NCBI RefSeq assembly: GCF_901933205.1
Contig: NC_044573.1
Span: 59,026,493-59,090,492, forward strand
DNA from: Camarhynchus parvulus
Lineage: Eukaryota > Chordata > Aves > Passeriformes > Thraupidae
Length of the DNA stretch: 64,000 nucleotides
Direction of reading: 5' to 3'
A program made the translations under genes and the position numbers. The notes under the pieces were generated by a model. The model was given only the letters and a program-made list of their open reading frames with translations. It did no database searches and was not told where the DNA came from. Below, one piece after another: positions 22,821 through 35,100 of the stretch (within the stretch, counting starts at the first letter, position 1; every line of letters begins with the position of its first letter).

Positions 22821-25800
22821 TCCTAATTTCATAGGTAGCAAACCACTAAACCTTTCACTCAAAACTAGTGTAAGGGTCTGCTGTGGGTATTACTTACCAT
22901 TGGCTTTATATCTGGTTTATCCTGGACGAGGTTAGAAATCAAGGTCTGATTGCCCTGATGCTGATAGGTGCTGTCTAAACCACTTCAAAAATTAGTGCTC
23001 CAACAGAGAGCTATTGCAAATCCATCCCTTTTCAGGAAGGGACTGAAAGCTCCCCATGGAATTCACTGATAATGAATTGTAGATTGAAGAGGCTCGTTGC
23101 AACACAAAGAGCTGTGGCCTGGAGCCCCAGAGCCCCAGTTCCACAGCGACACTTTGGGCTCACTAGCTTGTGTACCACGTCACAATTTATTTGTAAACTA
23201 GCTCAGCTGTGCTCAAGTGCTTACACCTGCGTGCTGAATACCTGAAGTAACTACTGTGAAATTGTATCCTTGGAATGAAATACTTTCTCTCACACAGAGA
23301 TTTATATTGACCTCATAGGGAGTATTCTACTTGCAATCAAGGACTGAATTACATTTTTTTACGTGATCAAAGCTGATTAAAGGAATAAAGGACCTTTCTA
23401 CTGAGCTTTGGACGTGGGCCCTGTGTTGACAGAGTAACCACTGGAACTCTCCCTTTTATGTACAAGCAGTGAAATAGAGCTCTGAAAGGTCATAGAAAAA
23501 TTAGACATCTGCTGATTAGTTATGCACAGCATATGAACAATTGTGGGGCCATGTATATTTATTGTTTCATAAAGTCTGTCTTCATATGAAGAGGAAGCAC
23601 TGCACTGGTTGGTTCTGAAAAGCAGGATGAGTAAAAGAGGAAATTGTTCTAATGTACTACTCGATGCTCCATCTAGCTGGGTATTCTCATGTGGTATAGC
23701 ACTGTGCCACTATGGGCAAATCCTCTTAAGACAAATTACTTTTGTCTGTAGAGCAAAATCCCTGTTCTTCAAATGGAAGGAATAGAGTAGCAAAGCAGTA
23801 CAATGCTTAGGTAAACATTTATGAACCTAGTGTAATAAATATAAAGGTGTTTTTTGACATTTAATAAGAAAGTGATGTGTGTTTTCATAATACATTATAG
23901 TTCTGTAGAAGATTACTTATTACTGGAACTCTAGGCGTTTTTTTAATCAGGAGCAAAGTGCAGATGATAGGAACAGCTGTTCTACGAGTTTCAGTATAAA
24001 ATTGCAACCAACCTGTGGTTATGATCTCTTAAATAACTTTGCTTTTGGTTTAGTGCCATTATTTTTTTTAATTTAAAAAAGTTCTTTTGTAATTAAATGG
24101 TTTTTTTCTGACATTTTCTGACTTTCAAGTTCTTATATTTGTGCATAAAACATACCCCAATGACACTAAGCAATAATTATTTTGTGATTTCACACTTTAC
24201 ATCTTTGTAGAGAGCTAGTGGTATTGTGAATGACAAGAGACATTGATAAGTTAAAGTCCTGCAAAACTAACGCCTGCTGGAAAAAGAAATAACAGGCTAG
24301 AAGTGTAGAGCTTTGCTGCAATTGCAATACACCTTTGCTAAATCTGTAATATAACAATTACTGGATACATGCAAAGGAATGGGAGACTTCTCAGCCCTCA
24401 TTGAAAGTACCGGCTCTTAATTCTTCATAATTAAGTAATTAAATTAGGGCACATGTGGGAAGTCCAAAACGCATTCAGGTAAGCTGATAAGAATCTCTTA
24501 TAATTAAAAACACAATGCTGCATTAGTTGCTTATTTGGGGTGATTCAGTAGGCCACCATTGTTTGACTGGTGACTTGGGAAACACATCTGCAGGAGTTTT
24601 TTCACCTGTTGACAGATTAATGCTGTGTGCAACCCTGTACAGGCACAGCTGCTAGGACTGGGGAGAGGAGGGAGTGGGGAAGCAGGTGATGGTCCTCTTA
24701 CCACTGCCTGGATATTGTGGAGTATGTAAGGATGTTTTTGTGCTCAAAAACCCTCTGGTGAAGGAAGGGGAAGGAGGGGAAAGGTCCCCAGTGCTTGTAT
24801 GAGGTGTAGACACCTTTCTCACACTGCCTGTTCTTCAAAGACCTCAGAGTTTGCACTCATTTTCCAAAGCCTTGTGTTCTTCCCCACCTTGTGCACAGTG
24901 CATGGACTGTCCCTGGATATCTGTGGGTGCCAGGAGGAAAGGTGTCATTCCAAACAAGTGTCCCCTGTGTGAGCAGCAGCGAGACAGGTTTATCTCACGT
25001 TGCAAGTCAACAAGCAGCATCTCTGAGCATTCCACTGAGGTTTCAAGAAAACAGTAGGAAGGAGGAAGATGAATGGATCTGGATGTCTTGGAAATATTGG
25101 CTGAATTTCTGTCCGTGGCATGACTGAGATGACTTCAAGGATAAGGAGATGCACTTTTTGGCTGTGAGCACCAACAAAGAAGGGAATGTTTGAGAAAGGC
25201 CTGCTTGAAACTTTTCCCAGTCCATTATTTGTCAGACATTCTTAAAAGCAATGCAACTCTCCAATATAACACACTATCTTCCTAAGTATTGAGTTAAATT
25301 GCAGCAACAAGCTAACTTGGTGAAAGAATCACATTTAAATGCATCTTCTCTGCTGTGCTTCTATCTATAAGAGGTTGCAGCCACTCAAAAAGTATAAAAT
25401 GTGTATGTGCTAATCTTACAGCAATATTTATAATAATTTTTTTTATGTAGAACAATGCTTTAAAAATATTTATACCACTGTTTGCGTACCACTGTGGTCT
25501 GTTGCACACAGACCACATCTGAAGTAGGTAAGTACCTATTATCCCCATTTAACAGATAGGAAAAGTGTTCATAAATGGCTGGCTTCTGGCTAGAAGGGAT
25601 GAAATTAATCTGATTTGTAGAAGCCAAATAATGATCCTCCAACAATTGCCTTAAAATCTGCTCTATTGCCAGTAACAGCGGTATAGCAATCACAAGTATG
25701 GCTTCAGGGGATTCTTTTAATAAATACAATGCTGTAATTTTTAGCCTGGGTTCCAAAGGAAATTTATCTGGGGTAATCTTGCTACCTTGTGTGTGTCTTC

Positions 25801-25971
25801 CCCTAATTACTTTTCAGTCTGTTGGCAGACTTTAGTAATTTTTGGCAAATGCAGTGGGAGGAAAGGCATGTGTCAAGAAAATAATTAAGCTTCTATGAGC
25901 TTCATAAAACTAGGTAGTAGGAGTCCTTTGTTCAATGGGGAGATGACAGCATAAGTTTCAGTTTTATTTAG
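22821..25971. other. Intergenic spacer, proximal to ARHGAP18
   Basis: No gene recognised. AT-rich apart from a G-rich patch at 24659-24690 and 24762-24785 that could form a G-quadruplex. Short open frames at 24844-25756 overlap on both strands and look like chance. Confidence 0.7.
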
Positions 25972-26085
25972 GCACCAGAACAGAAGTGTGAGAGAAATCA
26001 TACACATGCTCTGGCCATGGAGGAAGGCTGAGCTTGGAGCTCTCGGCCAGCCACCAGGATTTGGCATCAGGCCTTTGGAGGCCTG
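25972..26085. repeat. Direct repeat copy A (CpG-poor)
   Basis: About 110 bp, similar to copy B at 27073-27190 in the same orientation. Shared stretches include CCAGA.CAGAA, CATGCTCTGGCC, GAAGGCTG.GCTTGGAGCTC and CCAGCC..C.GGAT. Where B has CpG, A often has TG or CA, for example CCACCAGG here against CCGGCGGG in B. This fits methylation decay of A, or birth of both from one CpG-rich ancestor. Confidence 0.7.
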
Positions 26086-26774
26086 AGAAAGCACTTGCTT
26101 TTGTTGCTGCATGCTTTCTGAATCTTCTTTGTTGACTTGATGTGGGTGATTCTTGCTGAAGCTGCAGTTGTTCTCCTGGGCTGGCTTTTGGGGTCCAGCC
26201 TCTCTGGTTAGTACAACTCATGCCCATACCCTCCCTATGGACTGAGCACCTTTCCAGCCTGAGCTGTACCCACAGCTGAAGGCATTGATGCAGGTGAGGA
26301 GGTGGGTAGAAATATTTCCCTCTCTGCTTGTAGGGCTGTTGGGAATTACCTTCACCCTGGGGAATAATCGGATCTAAAACTAGGCAGTATCAAAGGACAG
26401 CCTTCACTGGCAGGTTTTTAAACCATCATGGGAATACAACTTGTCATTCATGACTCACAGGAAGTGGTGGTGGTACAAAAGATACTATTACTCCTTGGTA
26501 GTCCATTCTGGGATGACTGAAAGGATCCTTCCTTCCCCCTTTGGCACTGTAAAACCAGTAACTAATGTTCATTTGCATTGAGAGCTGCAGTCACTGTATT
26601 TCACCTATGGAATGAGCTTTGCCCTCTGTGTTACCCTTGTGCCTCTGTAATGCGGTTACTCCTGAGAACAAATTGTCTTGTTTCCCGTGAGCAGTCTGCT
26701 CACATGCTGTGTCGCTAGATCAGGTCCTGCAGGGCAGCCACTTCTGTGCTCCTTTCCCATGGGATTCCCTGTGC

Positions 26775-27200
26775 TTTCCGAGCGGTGACACCGCCACCTG
26801 GTTATCCACACGCGAGGATGTGCCTTTGCCGTCCACTGTCATTCCCCGCCTGCCGGGGACAAGCGGAGGGTCATTCCTACGGCACTCGCTTCTCTATTCC
26901 CTGTGCTGGGGCCGCTGTCGGGGACAGAAATCCCGGAGGGCTGTCCCGGGCGGCTCCCGCCGGGCTTTGTCCGTGTTTCACTGCCGGGCGGGGCGGCGGC
27001 AGGTGGCGGTGCGGGGCCGCGCTCCGCTCCGCTCTGCGGCGGGGCCACAGCGGGAGCGCCGCTTTCATGTCTGCTCCAGAGCAGAAACGGGAGAAAGAGA
27101 CCGTATCCATGCTCTGGCCGGCCGGGGACGAAGGCTGTGCTTGGAGCTCGCAGCCAGCCGGCGGGATTTTGGTGTCAGGGTGTTTGGAGAAGTGGTCACC
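26775..27200. promoter_or_regulatory. Intergenic CpG island
   Basis: A sharp change from AT-rich sequence to about 425 bp rich in G, C and CpG (dozens of CpG by eye), with GC-box-like GGGCGGGGCGG near 26985 and CCGCGCTCCGCTCCGCTCTG near 27016-27035. In birds such islands usually mark promoters. It is 5 kb past the ARHGAP18 stop and 25 kb past the LAMA2 stop, so it serves neither known gene start. No TATA box or clear downstream exon was found. It could be the promoter of an unannotated noncoding RNA, an enhancer, or a GC-rich retroposed fragment. Open frames of up to 185 codons here are expected, because GC-rich DNA has few stops. Confidence 0.6.
27073..27190. repeat. Direct repeat copy B (CpG-rich, in the CpG island)
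   Basis: Partner of copy A at 25972-26085, about 1.1 kb upstream in the same orientation, around 75-80% alike by eye with small gaps. It lies at the right edge of the CpG island. It may be a local duplication, or two copies of an unrecognised interspersed element. Confidence 0.7.
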
Positions 27201-28633
27201 TTGTGTGCCTGTCTGCTTTCATGCCATCCATCCTGGCAGCTGCACCATGCCATGTATTTAGTTTAATGCATTTTTCTTGTGCATTAAAAATGAGAAAGTG
27301 CATGAGAAAATGCTGGTGATGCAGCACATAACTCATGTGTCTGAGATGGTGCATCAGGCACGGACAGCTTCGATGTCCAGTTCTCTGGACACAGTGAAAC
27401 TGAGAGTAGACAAAGCTTTGCCCAGCAGAAAATCACAGGCTTGAGTGTTTTACTGGATATCCCTTGCCGATTGTCAAGATGCAGATGTACAACACACTGC
27501 AAGTTATCCAGAATAAATGCAGGAACACATAATTTCTTGGAAATATCTGAGATGCCAAACCCTGAGCAGTGTTGGATTAGCAACTAGAAACTGGTTTTTT
27601 GCTTATTCACTTTTCCCCCTAGTCTCAGATGTATATTTTTGTTAAAATCTTGCCACCTTCTGATTTTTGGCTTAGTTAAAATTTATACTGTGTATTACCT
27701 GATTTAGTTGTCTTGATTACATTCTAATATGTTCCCACATTTTGCTCTGTTAGTTGTAAGGCAAATGAGCTTCTGGGCCCTTGTTCTGGATGCTCCTCCT
27801 CTGCTACAGTCTGCCAAAAGCTGTCTTTGTTCATAACTCTCCTTCAGCCCGCACAAAGAGAATTTCTTTCAGCAGGAACCTGGGTAGGTGAAGTAGTGCT
27901 GAGGCTGTTGTGGGGCTTTGCGTGGCTGTGAAAGACAGAGCAGAGAGGTGTCCATTGCAGTATTCCTGTCTGCTTGCTGTGCATCTGCCTCATTCAGTGC
28001 AGTGTTTTGCTTCCATGGCAGCAAAATCTTACAATGCAGCCAGGTGATATCTATTTGGATTAGCATTGATCTTGAAATAAGCAGCATTTCTTGGGTTATG
28101 ATAAGGCTGAAACCTTATTGTGCAACCTTGCAGTACTGGCAAAAATGTCTGCCGATGCTTTTAATGTGCCATTGTGAACTGAAAAAAATATTTTTCTTCT
28201 CATGGTGTTTAGCAATGAAAGAACAGACAATTCTGACATAGGTAGGAATTCAGTTATGTTTTTGAAAAAAAGTAGCTCCAAAAACATATTATACAGTTAC
28301 CTTTTAAATGGTTCAATTTTTTCCACCACGATGATGTGTTCTCATTTTTTATTGGTCTTTGCTGAGATGTTATCCTGATTTTCCTTACATTTTTGCCTTG
28401 GCTAGGTGGTAGAAGGAAATATGAGAGAATTACTCTGTTGATATTTGGGGTTTTTACTTAATGAAGGTCTTCCTGTTAAAGTATTGTTAAGATAATGATA
28501 GGCCAGTGTGTGAACATGAAATGGAATCCTTCAGAAGAGGATTTTTATTTATTCTGGTTCCCTACAAGTGGAGAAAATGTGGCAGTCTGTAGACCGAATA
28601 TGTCTGTTATTCCATGCAGACAAATGTGTCTGT
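27201..28633. other. Intergenic spacer
   Basis: AT-rich with no recognised gene, RNA or repeat family. Short open frames at 27284-27583 and 27918-28241 lack any recognisable domain. Confidence 0.7.
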
Positions 28634-28704
28634 CATTCCATTCCATTCCATTCCATTCCATTCCATTCCATTCCATTCCATTCCATTCCATTCCATTCCA
28701 TTCC
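28634..28704. repeat. Pentanucleotide microsatellite (CATTC)n, about 14 copies
   Basis: 71 bp of uninterrupted CATTC (equivalent to GGAAT on the other strand). Pure copies suggest it is recent and length-variable. The unit is the one known from human satellites II/III, but this is a single short array, not a satellite block. It creates an artificial open frame (SIPFH repeats) in 28495-28794. Confidence 0.97.
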
Positions 28705-30177
28705 TGTTTCACCACAGGTCTTCTAGGAAGGATCAGAAGAAAATACCCACATTCCCCACCCTGGAATGAGGAGATGATCTGTAGGTGGTGTTAGCAGTAC
28801 TTAAAGGCAGGGAGAACAGCTTGAAGCTGAGCAGGTTTTTTTCTCTTTCTTTTTTTTCTTTTTAAATTGGCTAATTTTTTCTCTTTGAATGCTGCTGTTG
28901 TTGGGAATAATGAAAATTATTGTGAAAGCTCAGCATAAATAGTTTTTTGCTGTACAACTACATTGTGGGTGTTCGGGGCTTATGAATAGAATACACAGGA
29001 TTGCAATACTCTGCTGTAAATTTTTTCCAAAGAATTTCTAAGTTGCTTATAACAAATCCTCTCAGATCATTATAAAGAGGAATGTAGCAAGTACAGAAAT
29101 ACTTGCTCAACCAGTGATAAACCATTGGTAATGCTAAGAACAAATTATTTTTTTCTGCCAATGCACCTGTGGCTGTGGCGCAGTAAATTCTAAAAACACT
29201 TAGTTCTAGGAAAAAATAATTAGTGCATAAACTGTACTACTAAACTGCATAATTAGGTATGCTGATGATGACAGCACTGGGATCCCAGGTCCATCTACTA
29301 GGCACTGTCTTACAAATAAATCTGTGTGCTGGTGAGATGTCCTTAAGCTTACAAAATAACTTCGTGAAGGTTCCTTGCAGAATGTGAGCAATCCTGTTTA
29401 GAGCAGCTGTTCTTAGCTTGTCTATACTCTTACTTTTAGGTTATTTGAGCTCTCCTACTCTTTAATAAGGCCCTTTAGCATTATTTGAGCAGTCAGTAAA
29501 AAAAGTCCACCCTTTTGGTGTTTCCATCTGTGCCAGCATGCTTCACCTACATTATGTATAGAGGAAAAGGCCATAAATAATATTCATCCATGTAACCTCA
29601 GAAGGCATAGCTGTTCCAAATAAGTATGCTTTAAGAGGACCTGATGTTCTCAAGGGATGCTCCAAAAGGCATTCCTGAGCACAGGAAGTCTCAATCTGTG
29701 TGTAGGAGTGTTTGCTGCTGGAAGTGTGTCTGTATGCTGTGTTGAAGGGTGACCCACTGCTTCTCCAGCATTGTTGAGTGTGAAGTGACTGCCTGTTTTT
29801 TGGAGAGAAATGACCTCATCCATGCCATTAGCAGAATTGGCAGAGTGATCAGGGCTGGCTTCTTCAGCATGATGTCATTGGACTTGGAAAGCTTTGTTCA
29901 AGTTTCAACTCGTGTTTAAGCATGCGCTTTTGCTTGCCATCCCATTCAGAGATTCTAATCTCTGAATCAAAGTTGGATTTTTTCAGCAAAAAGTGTGGGC
30001 TGTGAGACAGGCTGCCTTTGGCCAGTTTGAAGTTCTAATTAGTTTTGTTTCCTGTGTCCCTATGACGGTAGTCAACAGTGAATGCTTGAGGAAGGACTGA
30101 AGCATGGAACAAGAACCTGATTGTAATTCCCCAGTACGCTTTCTCAGTTAGCTTGCCACTTCCCTGTGTTCCATAGT
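28705..30177. other. Intergenic spacer
   Basis: AT-rich; nothing recognised beyond T-rich runs near 28838-28865. Confidence 0.7.
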
Positions 30178-30285
30178 CATCATAGAATCACAGAAAATCC
30201 TGACTGGGAAGGGATCCACTAGGATCATCAAAGTCCAGCCCCTGGCACTGCACAGGACAGCCCCAGGAATCACACCATGTGACTG
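30178..30285 (-). mobile_element. CR1 LINE 3'-end fragment
   Basis: TCATCATAGAATCACAG, then GACTGGGAAGGGATCC and GGATCATCAAAGTCCAGCCC. This is the reverse complement of an avian CR1 3' end, with the ATTCTATGA-type terminal repeat on the left, so the element is on the minus strand. Heavily truncated. Confidence 0.8.
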
Positions 30286-30479
30286 AGATTTACTGAGGTA
30301 GTGAGGTTTAATGAGATTTACTTCCACTAATTTTCTTAATTGCTTTTGTATTCCTATAAATTCATGGCATTCACTCCATCCCATGGGAGTAGTTTTCACA
30401 GTGTAACTGAATTGTCCCCTTGGCAGGGATTTCTTTGCTCAAGGAACAACGCTACATGTTTACCTTTGCCATGCTACTT

Positions 30480-31240
30480 ATGGTTTCACAGATCATCTTG
30501 ATTGTCCTCGCCTCTGGTCAAAGAGTAACACTGTTTGAAAGCCATTGCTGAACTTTGGTCATTTTTTGTTGCCCTTCTTAAACCTTTTCTTACTCTGTTC
30601 TATCTTCTCAGGTAAGAGGAAATCAGAAACATACCTTGCACTCACATCCTACCAGGAGGTGGGACAGTAATTTTTTTCTCTGTACCTTGATGACTTCTGA
30701 TACTTGTTTGGTTTGGGGGATTTTTTTCTGGTGTTTTTGTGTTTGTTTGTTTGTTTGTTTGTTTGGGTTTTTTTGTTTTGGTTTGTTTGGTTGGTTTTGT
30801 TTTTCTTCACTTTTAATCACCAAGTCAACATTTTCATAGTTATTACTGCAGTGATCTTGCATGTCCAGTGGTAGTTCAGATTCAGTGTCTGTGAATGCAG
30901 TATGAAACTTTTCCTGATTTTCTCGGTTGCTGTGTACTTAGCACTGAATTTAATATGCCATTTTTTCACCAGTCATGAGGTCACCAGTATCATGAGGTCC
31001 TTCTGAAGCTCTCTGCAGTTTGCTTCTTTAAAGTCTTCAATAATTCAGTGTCAGTAACCTCTCTTATCAGTTCTTTGAGATCACTTGAGATCAGGTGTAT
31101 GTTGAACAGCATGGGCTCAAAGTGCTTCACTGGGACCTGCCTGCAATGCGACTACATTCTTTCCTTTTCTTTCTTGTCTTTTAAACTTGTTTATCCGTAT
31201 GAACACATTTTTAATTTCTTTTTTTTCTCTCTCTCACAGC
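30480..31240. repeat. Possible relic of an ancient amniote interspersed repeat
   Basis: Pieces such as ATCATCTTGATTGTCC, GTCATGAGGTC, TGAGGTCCTTCTGAAGCTCT, ATAATTCAGTGTCAG and TGTATGTTGAACAGCATGGG recall, in order, an old repeat seen across birds, crocodiles and turtles. The match is from memory and broken by insertions, including the GTTT array at 30741-30764. Family not assigned. Confidence 0.35.
30741..30764. repeat. (GTTT)n microsatellite
   Basis: Six copies of GTTT inside a longer T/G-rich tract (about 30718-30806). Confidence 0.9.
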
Positions 31241-31559
31241 AATTTAATTAAGAAATTCGATGTTTATTGTTTGTGTCTACTTATGCACATGCTTATAAAA
31301 TTCCTCAGAAACTCTCCAATAGGTTCATGAGTCATGACTTTAGAAAATAATTGTGTTATCTTCTGTAACGGGTTACTACAGTTAACATTTCAGCTGTGTC
31401 ATACTTGAACTCTGTTTTATTTGTGGGTAAAGACCATCTGGTGCTGGTAATTAGCCAGTGTTATTTTCCTAAATTTGTGTTACAATGTTTTACTGAAATT
31501 CAGCGTGAGATAACTCCTCTAGAGTCACTCCTGTAAATCCTAAAGAGGTAATATATATT

Positions 31560-32162
31560 CAGAAGGAACCTCAAAGATCATCTAGTTCCAACCCTCCTGT
31601 CAAGGGCAGGGATGTCACTCATTAGACCATGTTGCTCTGAGTCCCCATCCAACCTGGTCTTGAACGTTTCCAGGGATGGGGTATCTCTAACTTCTCTGGT
31701 CAATCTGTTCCAGTCTGTAACCACACTCACAGTAAAAAATTTGTTCCTAACATCTAATCTAAACCTGCCCTCTTTCCATTTAAAGCCATTACCCTTTGTC
31801 CTATCACTATCTGTGCATATAAAAAGTTCCTCTACCTCCTTTTTGTAAGCCCCCTCAGGTATTGGAAGGTCTCAATAAGGTCTCCCTGGAGCCCCCTCTT
31901 CTTCAAGTGAAGCAGGCCCAGCTTTCTCAGCCTATTTTCATCAGAGAGGTGCTCCAGCCCTCTGATCATTTGTGTCACTCCTCTGGATTCACTCCAACAG
32001 GTCCATGTGCTTCTGCTGAGGACCCCGGAGCTGGATGCAGTGTGGAGTGTCACCAGAGCAGATCAGAGGAGCAGAATCCTCTCCTTGCCCTGCTGCCCAC
32101 ACTGCTTTTGATGCAGCCCTGGACACAACTGGCTTTCTGGGCTGCAAGTACACACTGTTGTA
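31560..32162 (-). mobile_element. CR1 LINE, 5'-truncated, 3' end with ORF2 remnant
   Basis: About 600 bp of CR1. The left side (AGATCATCTAGTTCCAACCC) is the 3' end in reverse complement. Read on the minus strand, 32053-31832 encodes a remnant of the C-terminus of the CR1 endonuclease/reverse-transcriptase ORF: MIRGLEHLSDENRLRKLGLL and KKRGLQGDLIETFQYL. The frame then breaks and continues in another frame towards SLETFKTRLDG near 31675-31640. The copy is dead: no reverse-transcriptase core and at least one frame break. Confidence 0.88.
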
Positions 32163-35100
32163 GATGATGCAACACTGTGAAAGATAGATGCACTTTTCAC
32201 TTTTTTGTTGTGGTCTCTTCTTCAGTCACTGCATTTACACGCTAATTATTGATCCTATGAATTTGGCAGACCTCCTACTACTGAGAAAAGAGTAACTTGG
32301 TTTTATGCCAGTTTAACAAGTTGTTCCTCAAAAGCCTTTCCTGGGCTACTGTGTGCTCACTGTAATCTTACATCAAATATGACTCGGTGGGCCTGGTTTG
32401 ATTTTTTTAATGTATTTCCTAGATAGACATGTCTTTAAATTGTCAAGGAATTCATTATTTTGTTAGAATGATTGAATAAAAAAAGGGTTTAATACATTAA
32501 TTAGTTTAGCCTTTATTACAGTGTTTTTGCCTCTTGCAAACACTTTAACTGTTGACTTATATCTTTGAAGCTTATTTTTTTAAATAGCTGGTTTCCTTTC
32601 CCTTTACATTTAGTCTCACTTAAAGAAAATGCAGTTGTATGATATGTGGGAAGGTACTGTTCCTGCTCCTGTGGTTTGGTGTATCTGGGGAATAGCAGAA
32701 TTATCTTTGCAGCATTTGGAACCAGATCCTGCACATTCCTCATAACCAAGTCAGCTTTGCCTCTTGTGCATTTTCTGAGTAATTGCTCTGCAAGGCAATA
32801 ATTTATGTGTTTCATGTGTAGCTTTGTATCTTACACAATGCATAAGCATAGGAATAGTTGGCATCCTGATTGTTCAGTTTGCAGGCTCTGACCTCCAAGC
32901 CTCTTTCAGGACGTGACTCTCGCTCTTCTGCTCATGGCTGGTCCCATGTACCACAATTTGCTCCTCTCTCTGCCTAGAACTTGAGTCCAATGGAATCTGT
33001 GGATTTTATATGGAATCTGTTGTTTCTCAGTGCATGCATGTCTCACTCCCTTGTGCATGCAATTTTCATCCATTCCTGTTCTGCAGCCTGTTGGTCCCTA
33101 CGTCCAGGTGTTCAATATACCTGTCATAGTAATATCCTTCATCAAATCCGTGTGTGTGCATGTGTGTATATGTTAAGACTTCTAGTCATCTTTACAGAGT
33201 GCACCTCTATCCTATGTTCCTCTCAGCCTGGTCAACGAGATTGTCTTTTTTGTCTCTGTGCATGTCTCACTTGGCCACAGGGCAGAAAATTATATGAGTG
33301 ACAGTCATGCAGATGTCTGCATGGGAAGCCTTTTACCTCTGGACCAACTTCCATCTTAATTTTGTTTTGTGTGATATCCAGCAGATGTATTCAGTTTCTT
33401 CCTCTCTTTCACTATATTGTTACTGTGGCTTATTCATGATGGGAGGGGGCTGCAATCATGGTGACTTCATGTATTGCTGTTAGCATCCAGCTGAAGAACT
33501 CTCTGAGCACATCGAGCGTATTCTCAGTTTCTATCACATGGATAAAGCTGCTGAGACACACAGGCTGCTGCTGCTTATCTAAATTTTTTTGGTCTTGGGC
33601 AAGTTGAGCCAGGGAAATCGCTGGTGCTAACATTGTCAGATTGCCCTGGAGCAAAGCTTCGTGCCTAACCCAGCCTCAGCAGAGTCCTGGTGCCCTTGAG
33701 GAATCACTGTTACTTCAGGCCTCTGAGCTGTGCCTCAGCTGATTTTCTCTCTTTTTGCAGTATACAGGGTATTTGTTTTGAGGCTGATGCCATGATTGGC
33801 ATTTTGGATATTGTTTGTAGGATAAGCAGACTTGGCCTTTTCCTTTACGCTGTTATAGCACATAGGGAAGGGAGTTAAAGAATGTCCAGATCTCTGTCGA
33901 CTTTGCCTTTGAATGCAAATGCCACTATTGCTACTAAAATTTACATATATATATGTAAATTTTGCTTCAGCAGCATCAGTGCAGCTTTAAGACCCTTCTA
34001 TTCTCTTCTGATACCTTCCCTGTACTGTGGAACTCAAAGGATCTGATTGCCGCATGTGGGCATCTCTGCTTTTCTTTGCCTTTTAACTATTTTGCTTTTT
34101 AGCTTTGCTGCCAGTCTCTGTTGGGTTCCTTGATGGAGTAACTCCCACTTCACAAAAGCACATCAATTCTCTCTTGGAATTCAGGTGAAGAGAAAGTGTC
34201 TGGGGCTCTGACACCGTTGCATCCTGACAGTTTAATGTCATGGTGTGCTTTGGTAAACCAAGGCAGGAGCATCTATGCTCTCTAGATAGCATTTTATAAC
34301 CATTTATCATGGTTAGCAAAGGACAATTTTGGTTTTATTTCCCTTCCCCCCGTTGTGCAGTTACGGTGACTCTGAAAGTGGAGGATTTTCTGGCTTAAAG
34401 GCTGTATTGGAAGAGCCAGTGTGAGTTTTGAAGCACTGACTCCTCTCACTCCAGTTCACATTCAGGGCCCCAGGTCACATTTGAAACTGCAGAAAAGCTT
34501 CCCACCATCCCTTCCCCCACCAAGAGGTTGCCCCAAGGGCTGTTGCATAAGATCCTAATGTGCATGAGTGAAGCAAATGCTTGTTTTCTGGCTGATTTTT
34601 TTAGGAAGAGCGAGTATCTCTGGAGGGTCAGTGGTGTGCCCAGGAGGGTCAGTACTGTCTGCCTCCAGGGTGTGTGTTTTGATGGGGTACCACAGTGCAG
34701 CATTTCAGAAGCTGAGTCTCATTAGACTGTTGACTTTCTTGTCAAGGTTTTGCACTGACACTGGTCCTCTGCTTCTTCACAATTTAATTATTAATTACTA
34801 TTTTAAAAAGCCCTATCTAGATGCAGCACTCTCTCTTGAACTCTTTGAAACCTCACGTAGTATTTCTTTGTTTCCCTCCCATTTAGAAAGAGTGTGTTTT
34901 CTGGTTTGTTCTTTCTTATATTTCCACCCCTTTTGTTGTGTTCCAGTCCATCATGCTGTTTCAGCATCCCAGTGACCCTGAAGGCAGCCAGATGATGTGA
35001 AAGGAGGAAGGGCAGCTGTTGTAATTCCTCAGTTAAGCTGCTACAGACATTCAGTATAGCAGACACTGCAAACCATCAGCAGTCCTTTGTCTCTTCATTC

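Noticed and set aside
26709..27319. Overlapping open frames of 185, 171 and 138 codons in the CpG island as a protein gene
   Set aside because: Open frames occur in several frames on both strands at once, as expected of GC-rich DNA with few stops; no domain, and codon use does not favour one frame.
28634..28704. GGAAT-type satellite suggesting centromeric or pericentromeric location
   Set aside because: A single 71-bp array flanked by unique sequence between two euchromatic genes is a microsatellite, not satellite DNA.
28495..28794. 99-codon frame with SIPFH repeats
   Set aside because: Product of translating the CATTC microsatellite.
30148..30399. 83-codon minus-strand frame as a coding exon
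   Set aside because: It runs across a CR1 3' end fragment and has no recognisable domain.
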